The notes under the pieces: generated by a model
What the model was told of the DNA's origin: nothing
The model's input: the letters and a program-made list of their open reading frames with translations, nothing else
Databases searched by the model: none
Translations under genes and position numbers: made by a program
Shown here: in pieces, positions 6,725-12,014 of the stretch
How the letters are laid out: every line of letters starts with the position of its first letter
Numbering within the stretch: the first letter of the stretch is position 1
From: Chlamydomonas sphaeroides
Lineage: Eukaryota; Chlorophyta; Chlorophyceae; Chlamydomonadales; Chlamydomonadaceae
DNA length: 12,014 nucleotides
Assembly (NCBI GenBank): GCA_001662425.1
Contig: BDDC01001946.1
Coordinates: 1 to 12,014 of the forward strand
Direction: 5' to 3'

Positions 6725-6982
6725 GGCTGGGTTGCAATCAATAACCCCTCTGCTACGCAGCAGCCATGGCTTGCCCCTTTTTTATGCAGTAGGTGTTGAT
6801 ACACAAGGAATCACGGGACGCAGTATTGGTGAAGAGAGTCCCATGTTGTGTTACCCTGCAGTGTGAGCGGCAATGTGGCCGCACCTGCCAGCACAGGACC
6901 CCCGTGTGGCAGCGCACACACCCCATGTGCCGGTGTCCTTTGCCTCTTGCTCTGAGACCCCTCAAAGTGCACAGGCCAGTTT
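6725..6982 (+). repeat. Diverged inverted relative of the LTR and its outer flank
   Basis: The reverse complement of about 6748-6775 nearly matches the LTR segment at about 703-731 (core AAGCCATGGCTGCTG, then GTAGCAGAG with one difference before it). Similarity continues through GAGTCCC and GTTAC toward the LTR edge. It then runs past that edge: ATGTGGCCGCA-CTGC and AGTGCACAGGCCA occur both here (about 6871-6978) and, inverted, in the left flank at about 519-590. The copy is diverged and has a gap of roughly 37 bases in the flank part. It is likely a fragment of a related repeat in the opposite orientation. The outer limits are uncertain. Confidence 0.55.
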
Positions 6983-7218
6983 GTGTGCAGACGAGGGCAC
7001 CAGCGATGTATGCCGTTATGCCAATGCCGCACTGCACGCCGCCTGCTAACTGACACGTGCACAAGCCTGTAGCCCTTGCTTCCCTGATAGCGCTCAGGCT
7101 TGCAAACGCGCATCCAGGCGTGCACGACTGCCGCCCAGCGAATAAGTGGGCATTCTCCAAAGCACAATGCCGAAGCGAGCAGCACTAAGAGCAACGTCAC
7201 AATCAAACGTCGCACCAT
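6811..7218 (-). CDS. Possible secreted protein frame with signal-peptide-like start
   Basis: An ATG frame of 135 codons begins MVRRLIVTLLLVLLASALCFG: two Arg, then a strong hydrophobic core, then small residues before a plausible cleavage point. This is a textbook secretory signal shape. The following residues (about 22-70) have mixed composition. The C-terminal third overlaps the diverged LTR-like repeat at 6725-6982 and is probably not genuine coding. If real, the first exon likely ends before about 6980 at an unidentified donor. No homologous family was recognised. Upstream (higher coordinates) lies the GCATAAG repeat cluster. GC-rich DNA produces chance frames of this length, so confidence is low. 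Confidence 0.25.
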   Translation of the reverse strand: MVRRLIVTLLLVLLASALCFGECPLIRWAAVVHAWMRVCKPERYQGSKGYRLVHVSVSRRRAVRHWHNGIHRWCPRLHTNWPVHFEGSQSKRQRTPAHGVCALPHGGPVLAGAATLPLTLQGNTTWDSLHQYCVP

Positions 7219-7243
7219 GACCGAGCTTTCACTTCAGGAGACC

Positions 7244-7289
7244 GCATAAGCATAAGGCATAAGCGCTTCAAAATCACCTGTTGCATAAG
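7244..7289. repeat. Four GCATAAG motifs in 46 bp
   Basis: GCATAAG occurs at 7244-7250, 7250-7256, 7257-7263 and 7283-7289; the first three are contiguous, with a one-base overlap between the first two. The cluster lies 26 bases upstream of the putative secreted-protein ATG on the minus strand and about 40 bases outside the left inverted repeat. It could be a regulatory cluster or simple slippage. Confidence 0.8.
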
Positions 7290-7326
7290 AGTATGCACCT
7301 ATACATGATTGCGCTACACTTGAGAA

Positions 7327-7692
7327 CAAGGTGTCATGGAATATATATTCACGATAGAATATTTGGTGTTGCACACGTCCCTGAACGTCGCATAGCAAGC
7401 ACTGTTACTACGGCATAGAAAAACGATTATGATGCATGGAAACTTTGCTGAGCTCTCGCGGAACTGCGGAAACGCGGAAACGTCGCCCGCAAAATTTCGC
7501 ACACACGACGCAACACTGCTTCACACGCAATGGGAAGAACAGCTCCATAGGCAGACTTTGTATAAAGGTTTCTCACTGTTTTGTCCGATGCGGAGAAACT
7601 TTTTGCTCCATACTGCAGGGGTCCACCTGTGGCGCGTTCGACGTGATTGCATTGGCTTCCACCCCGATTCCTACGGAATGCGGCAAGCCAAC
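7327..7692 (+). repeat. Left inverted repeat arm
   Basis: The arm starts CAAGGTGTCATGGAAT and ends near GGCAAGCCAAC. It matches the reverse complement of the right arm best at its outer 15 or so bases, in a GAT-GAAT/TCCCTGA stretch, and over 7634-7692, where roughly four fifths of bases agree by eye. A TATAAAGG box lies at 7561-7568. A hairpin with stem ATTCC/GGAAT and loop TAC is at 7667-7679. Weak similarity may run on to about 7790. Confidence 0.65.
7561..7568 (+). promoter_or_regulatory. TATA-like box in the left arm
   Basis: TATAAAGG is the only clear TATA-type match seen in this GC-rich part. It points inward toward the plus-strand gene, but the first recognised exon is more than 2 kb away and the corresponding right-arm region lacks the motif. 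It may be coincidental. Confidence 0.2.
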
Positions 7693-9355
7693 GGGACTGT
7701 GTTGGCAGAGTTGGGTGCCCAGTAGCTCTGGTCGTACACCTTCACAGTCTAAGAGTGTCGGACGCAGTGTGTGGTGAGGCTGCTGCCCAGCAGATTTCCC
7801 ATAACTCCCCCCCACTTAAAAGCAAGCAGACACATACAAACACCAACCCCTTTTTCGCACATGCACTAATGGATCCCTGCTGCTGCAAACACCAAGCCGT
7901 GCCCTAGCTGCGCCACTGGCTACCGCTGAGGGAAGTTTTATGACACCGGTCGACCTGTTAGGGTCCGCTGAGTGTAACACTGGCCCTGGCTGGGCTCTTG
8001 CCCGTAGAGAGGAACAGGGACGAAAGGGGTTGAGGGGCTGCTTAGAGTTATGTGTGGCGCTCCATGCGCTGGCACTTGGTCGAGATGCAGGTGTGAGCCG
8101 GGACGGGGGCCAATGTCACGGACGTCCAGGGCTTGTCACGTGCTTGCTCGCTGACACTCACTTGGGCTGCTACTGGCCCGCAGCTATTGTGTTAAAGCTG
8201 TTTACACTGTAGAAGTGCACAAGTGTGTTGTCTGGGACTGAGACTGTTGTTGTGGTTGGGGTTGCGACCAACCAAGGCCCTGGTTCGCGTGATGTATCTC
8301 TTGGAGTTTTGGCCCGCTAGTACGGACTTGGGTTATTGGGTTGCGGCTGTTCGCTAGGGGTTGCACACAGCACAGGCCGCGGGGATCGTGTGGTATTGCC
8401 TCCTTTTGTTTTTCTCTGCTGCATGTGCGTGTGGGTCGTGCCCCGCCCAGGCAAGCTTGCGTGCTTCGTTCCTGGGCTTGGTTAGTGTGTGGGTTGTGCG
8501 TAGTGCCGGTCACGGAGTTCATGAGGCCTGCGCCGCCTTCCGTCCGGCGTCAGGCTGGCGCAGCTGGCACGGCGCGGGCTACCTCTTTTGCGTGTGGACT
8601 GGGAGACTCGACACGGTGGCCGCTCCCATGGCGCCAGTGCTGCGGACTCTAGCTGCCGACATGGAGCTTGGACCTTGCTTCTGGGCGCCGGTGTCAGGCA
8701 TGCTTTGCTTTCGCTTTCAGGCTTTGACCCCTTTTCGCTTTCCCGCGGCCGTTGCACGCACTGTGGGCCGACGGCACCGGGCCACCGCTTGTGTAACACA
8801 TTGGCGTTACCATGCCTCCATTCACGACCTACACCAGGGAGGATCGGGCGCCTGTCCGTGACCTGCCCGGCGGCCCGGTGCTGCTCGTGCCTGGGCTGGG
8901 GGGTGGGGAATCCCTCTGTGGGTCCGCACCCCAGCCCCACACATCCGCACTACGTACCTTGGTGCTTTTCTGTGTGTGTCGCCTGTGTTTGCCCCCCCAT
9001 ACACTTTACCCTCACAGACACTCTACATGCCACTCCAACACCTTGGCTGTCACTGGTGTGGGACCTAGGCGCGACGCCTGCTGGCATCCACGCTGGCCTT
9101 CACCCTGTGTCGCTGCTTTTACCTTCCACGATGGACTGACCAAGCCACTGCGTCGCTCCGTCGCTCCACAGGTTCGCTTCCTTCCGTGCGCGGGGCTGGG
9201 ATGTGCGGGTCCCACACCAGCGACTAGCCGTGCGTCACGCTTGCTTCAGCCTCCATTACACGGTGGCCTTCTTCGATATGCCATGTGGACGGCACGGTAA
9301 GTGTGCATCGTAAGGCACTGCCAGGTTCCCGCCGCGTCCCCACTAACCGCGCAGC
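7693..9355. other. Long stretch with no recognisable gene
   Basis: Roughly 1.7 kb of GC- and GT/CT-rich sequence. Several plus-strand open frames exceed 150 codons (for example 8361-8861 and 8588-9139) but overlap each other in different frames. They are rich in Cys, Trp, His and Arg without any motif, which is typical of chance frames in GC-rich DNA. A GGTAAGTG donor-like site is at 9296-9303 after a stretch of mixed composition. No RNA gene or repeat structure was identified. Confidence 0.6.
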
Positions 9356-9870
9356 CTACAAGTGTGCAACGCTTCCTGTTACCGTTTTACACCGCCATTC
9401 AAGGATGCCCGCTAACCGGTCGGGTTGCTGAGCACCCGGGGTGCCAGAGCGGTTGTTGCAAGGTGGTCTCTGTTCCTCTCCTGGCATCCTTCTGGTTGTT
9501 ATTGGAAACCAAGGCCCTGGTGACTCGGGCAAGACCAGCAGCGGTCCAACAGACGTAAGATTAACTGACGGGGTGTTAGGCTCACTGACCAGGGTTACAC
9601 GGACATAGCGGATACCTAGAGGCCAACGTTCAATCATGACAAGTGGAATTGATTGTCCACAGGAGCTGTAGTGAGCTCGCAGAGGTGTACACCCTCAAGT
9701 GTAGGCAAGATAACAGGAGCTGGGTCAGGCCCAGCAGGGATGCCCGACTGGAAAGGTTCTAGATGGGTCAAGTTGGTTGAAGTCCATGGTACATTGAAGC
9801 TGTCACAGATACATCGAGAGACCCTGTAAGCCGCTGCTCGAAAGGCAATTATCATCAACGAGTGCCGCAC
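9356..9870 (-). other. Two overlapping minus-strand frames, doubtful coding
   Basis: A frame from 9870 (GTG; first ATG near 9855) to TGA at 9636-9634 reads with balanced composition, for example THLEPFQSGIPAGPDPAPV. The next frame starts with an ATG overlapping that stop (9637-9635) and continues ERWPLGIRYVRVTLVSEP to 9356. Together they could be one coding region broken by a one-base shift, or an old gene fragment on the strand opposite the Cys-motif gene. No family is recognised. Confidence 0.25.
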
Positions 9871-9993
9871 CTCGAGGGTACGAAGGGTGTTGGGTGGGCG
9901 GTGGCGTGCAAAGTGCGTGTCTGCTAGAAAGGGAGCATGAGGTGCTTGCTCGAAGTCTCACGGAGCGTGCGCGGCCCCTGCCCTACGCCCCAG

Positions 9994-10896
9994 GTCTGCA
10001 ACAACTGCGGGTGCGGCCAGCTGCCTGCGCGAGGGTTCTACCTGGGGCGCGGCGTGTGCATGGCGTGCAAGTCTGCCAAGGCTGCGGCACGACATGGAGT
10101 GAGTGTCGCGGGGCTATGGATGGGTGTCTGAGTGGCCGGGTGAATGGGTAACTATCATCAGCAGCGGACTGAGCGGTAAAAACACCGGCAGCATAACAGC
10201 ACGCTCCTGCCCATCCCCCTCCTCCCTTTCTCGCTCTGTTGACTTTGGGCTCCGTGCCCATCCCCCTCCTCCCTTTCTCTCTCTGTTGACTTTGGGCTCC
10301 GTGGCCTATGGGAAGTCGCTACCATAGGATGACTTCGACGGCCATCACGGCAAAACAGTCGTTCGGTCGGCCGACATTGGTTCACATAAGATACGAGCGC
10401 TGGTCAGAGGGCAGCAAGAGCAGTGGTGGAGGGTGGACGTGTTTGGGCGGTGTCATGGGACGGCATCAGCAACAGACGGCTAGTCCATGGACCCGAGCCC
10501 CAAGATATGCTATCCATACGGAGATTCTTCACCTCAAAGTGCAGCAGCCTCCCCAGCTGCTGTGTTTGCGCTTGCAGCAGCTGGCCCAGAGGAGGCTGAC
10601 CTGGAGCCGAAGGCACCTAGATGGCTGGAACCAACAGCTGAAGAACTGAGCATCGTTCAAGTCATGGAGACGCGCAGCTGTGGGGCAGCAATGCACACCT
10701 TGGCCAAGGATCTGGAGGAGCACTGCCAGTCCAGCAGTGGCTATGAGAGCAACAGTGACAGCAGCTCCACGCACAACACCCTGTCGTGGAAACTCAACAA
10801 GCTTGAGATGGCAAGCCAGGGCCGGAACAGCTGGCGACTCATTGTTGGCCTCACCACCACCCTACCTACATGGTGGCCCCCCTGCGCTGCTACCTG
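9994..10896 (+). CDS. Uncharacterised gene with paired-CxxC exon (partial model)
   Basis: Exon A (9994-10098) follows a good acceptor (CCTACGCCCCAG). It encodes VCNNCGCGQLPARGFY, then GVCMACKSAKAAARHG: two CxxC pairs about 18 residues apart with a P-x3-FY between them, like a small zinc-ribbon. It ends at a phase-0 donor GTGAGT. Exon B starts in phase 0 at 10328 after CCATAG and reads DDFDGHHGKTVVRSADIG, then ALVRGQQEQWWRVDVFGR, up to TAG at 10481-10483. The same frame stays open beyond that stop to a GTGAGC donor at 10897, through an acidic, Ser-rich region (PEEADLEPKAPRWLEPTAEE; SSSGYESNSDSSS). Either the TAG is a mutation, a small intron hides it, or the protein ends there. Upstream and downstream exons were not found. 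Function is unknown; metal or nucleic-acid binding is only a guess from the Cys pairs. Confidence 0.55.
10099..10327 (+). other. Intron of the Cys-motif gene (229 nt)
   Basis: It opens GTGAGTGTCGCG and closes GCTACCATAG. Both junctions are phase 0, and the reading frames on either side are open and of protein-like composition. It contains two tandem copies of a 47-bp pyrimidine-rich unit. Its first half is duplicated at 11390-11518. Confidence 0.65.
10208..10301 (+). repeat. Tandem duplication of a 47-bp unit inside the intron
   Basis: The unit, beginning TGCCCATCCCCCTCC and ending TTTGGGCTCCG, occurs at 10208-10254 and 10255-10301 with one base difference. The partial copy of this intron at 11390-11520 has the start of one unit only, so the duplication postdates the split of the two copies or was lost from the other. 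Confidence 0.95.
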
Positions 10897-10955
10897 GTGA
10901 GCTGGTTCCACCCAACAACCCCACACTGCTTTGTGCAAGGTACACCTGTGGAGAT

Positions 10956-11308
10956 GTTGGCTCGCCCCGTTCCGTAGGAAACGGGGCGGAAGCCTTTGCA
11001 ATCACGTTGAAAGCGCTCTGGAGGGGACCCCTGCCTAACGGATAACGTTTCGTTGCGTTTTGCAACGTTAGGTCGTCCCTTAATGCCGCTGTTTCGTGAC
11101 TATACTTTCCACGCTATTTCGCACAAGGCTGCGAAATTTGCGAGCGTCGAAGCACGAAGTACTACCTTGCCGAGCGACATTTTCCGAGCAGTAAATGTCC
11201 TAGCGACGCTTTCAAGCAGCCAAGTAATTTTTATCATGCAGCAATATCACTGTTCACTTCTCAGGGACAACATGGATTATTCCATCGCGAACATTCCATG
11301 ACACCCTG
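10956..11308 (-). repeat. Right inverted repeat arm
   Basis: This is the counterpart of 7327-7692 in inverted orientation, of nearly equal length. The outer end is ATTCCATGACACCCTG (plus strand). The inner block has a strong hairpin at 10963-10988 (CGCCCCGTTCC/GGAAACGGGGCG, one bulge, loop GTA). The pairing is kept relative to the left arm although the stem bases differ. It abuts the truncated second copy of the Cys exon. Confidence 0.65.
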
Positions 11309-11348
11309 TCCTCAGTTGCTCGCCCCCGTAGGGGCGCGAGGCGTAGGC

Positions 11349-11520
11349 GCATGGCGTGCAAGTCTGCCAAGGCTGCGGCGCGACATGGAGTGAGTGTCGC
11401 GGGACTATGGGTTGATGTATGGGCGGCCGGGTGAATGGGTAACTATCACCAGCTGTGGGACTGCGCGGTAATAACACAGGCCGCGTAACAGCACGCTCCT
11501 GCCCATTCCCCTCCTTCCAG
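11349..11520 (+). pseudogene. Truncated second copy of the Cys-motif exon and its intron
   Basis: From GCATGGCGTGCAAG this segment follows 10058-10226 closely, with a modest number of substitutions. It covers the exon end (MACKSAKAAARHG), the GTGAGT donor at 11390, and the first part of the intron. Exon sequence encoding the first Cys pair is absent or unrecognisable. The copy is cut off at the edge of the right inverted repeat (11308), with only about 40 bases of uncertain sequence between. The intron would end at CCTTCCAG (11519-11520), giving 131 nt, and lacks the 47-bp duplication. It may be a pseudogene or the front-truncated remainder of a paralogue. Confidence 0.6.
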
Positions 11521-12014
11521 GACTGCCCAATGCGCCCACGCCCAACAACCCCAACGCACAACGCCACGTGCCCACCAGCGCCAGCACTTGCACTGAAGCA
11601 CGCAGCATGGCCCCCGTCCCCACCCAGGCCTATCTTGGGCCCCAACGGTCCCCTGCCGCTCCGTCCAAACTTCACTGCTGCGTGTTTTTCCACCCATCTT
11701 CAGCACTTCTTTTCGTCTTCCCCTCACCGCGCCCGCCGCCAGTCCGCAGCCCGCCCGCCAGTCCACCGCCCACCAGCCACCACGCCCGCCGCACACACTG
11801 CAGCCCACTCTTCATTGTCATCACACCGCGTCACTTCACTACATTATTTCAACACGCCCAAACATCGTCGTCATCACGTCGCCTCACTTCAGTACATCAT
11901 TTCGACACGCCACACTTCAATACAGCATTTCTCCAGCGTTTCCAACCTCCCACACTTCAATACAGCATTTCTCCAGATGTTTAACACTCAAAACTTCAGT
12001 ACATCTTTCCTATC
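11521..12014 (+). other. Low-complexity C/A/T-rich tail, possibly exon or untranslated sequence
   Basis: In the frame continuing the preceding exon copy (phase 0 from GACTGCCCAATG) no stop occurs up to the window end, about 164 codons. A second frame is also open for 138 codons, because the sequence is poor in G and in stop triplets. The predicted peptide is Pro-, His- and Ser-rich with no domain. The repeated 19-bp motif inside it does not keep frame, which argues against coding. Confidence 0.35.
11832..12010 (+). repeat. Five degenerate copies of a 19-bp motif
   Basis: Variants of CACTTCARTACAKCATTTC start at 11832, 11885, 11913, 11953 and 11992. The third and fourth are identical and sit in a near-perfect 40-bp period. 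Spacing otherwise varies (53, 28, 40, 39). The series may continue beyond the window. Confidence 0.75.

Larger units (their letters stand above)
7327..11308. mobile_element. Segment bounded by long diverged inverted repeats (candidate DNA transposon)
   Basis: The two ends are related in inverted orientation. The left reads CAAGGTGTCATGGAAT from 7327 and the right, reverse-complemented, reads CAGGGTGTCATGGAAT from 11308. About 300 bases inside each end lies a second well-matched block (7634-7692 against 10956-11016). Termini starting CARGG recall hAT-type ends, but no 8-bp target duplication is visible (CTTGAGAA on the left, TCCTCAGT on the right) and no transposase was recognised. The only gene-like content inside is the Cys-motif gene at 9994-10896. 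The alternative is two independent insertions of one roughly 350-bp repeat in opposite orientation. Confidence 0.4.

Noticed and set aside
7319..7342. CACTA/EnSpm-type terminus (CACTTGAG at the left end)
   Set aside because: The right end does not share the CACT start when aligned, and no 3-bp target duplication is evident.
8361..9139. Long plus-strand frames of 166 and 183 codons
   Set aside because: They overlap in different frames, are rich in Cys, Trp, Arg and His without motif, and fit chance in GC-rich DNA.
9169..9181. tRNA B-box-like GGTTCGCTTCC
   Set aside because: No cloverleaf could be formed around it and no A box at the right distance.

Overview
The window looks like repeat-rich nuclear DNA of a green alga, most likely from the Chlamydomonadales (volvocine or Chlamydomonas-like). 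The reasons are indirect: GC-rich sequence, GT-AG introns with GTGAGT/GTGAGC donors, a block of TTTAGGG/TTTTAGGG telomere-type repeats, and a Ty3/gypsy chromovirus with the domain order seen in chlorophyte elements. There is no rRNA, tRNA, CRISPR array or bacterial operon. Species cannot be named from the sequence.

Layout. 1-66 is a pure TGCCTG hexamer array. 67-598 is unassigned flank with one weak minus-strand open frame. 599-6331 is one decayed LTR retrotransposon read on the minus strand: 5' LTR (5441-6331), short leader, gag with a CCHC zinc knuckle (4682-5383), a pol segment with a possible methyltransferase-like fold (4181-4681), aspartic protease (3562-4218), reverse transcriptase (2261-3581), a large internal deletion that removed RNase H and most of the integrase, integrase C-terminus with a GPF module (1725-2259), chromodomain (1468-1724), polypurine tract (1427-1438) and 3' LTR (599-1420). 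The reverse transcriptase is interrupted by two segments with exact GT...AG boundaries. Removing them restores gap-free RT motifs, so they read as spliceosomal introns in the sense strand of a retroelement. The 5' LTR carries a 49-bp telomeric-repeat insertion and a 22-bp triplication that the 3' LTR lacks.

6332-7326 is flank. It holds a diverged, inverted relative of the LTR plus its outer flank, and a weak minus-strand frame with a signal-peptide-like start. 7327-11308 is bounded by long, diverged inverted repeats (about 350-365 bp), perhaps a DNA transposon or two inverted copies of one repeat. Inside lie about 2.3 kb with nothing recognisable and then a plus-strand gene of unknown function (exons 9994-10098 and 10328 onward). 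Its first exon has paired CxxC motifs and is joined to the next by a phase-0 intron.

11309-12014 begins with a second, truncated copy of that Cys exon, its donor and its intron. It ends in low-complexity C/A/T-rich sequence with a degenerate 19-bp repeat.

The retroelement parts once formed one Gag-Pol polyprotein, but this copy has at least four frame changes, two in-frame stops and the large deletion, so it cannot be autonomous. The most interesting signals are the two RT introns, the telomeric patch inside an LTR, and the inverted-repeat unit with its uncharacterised Cys-motif gene.
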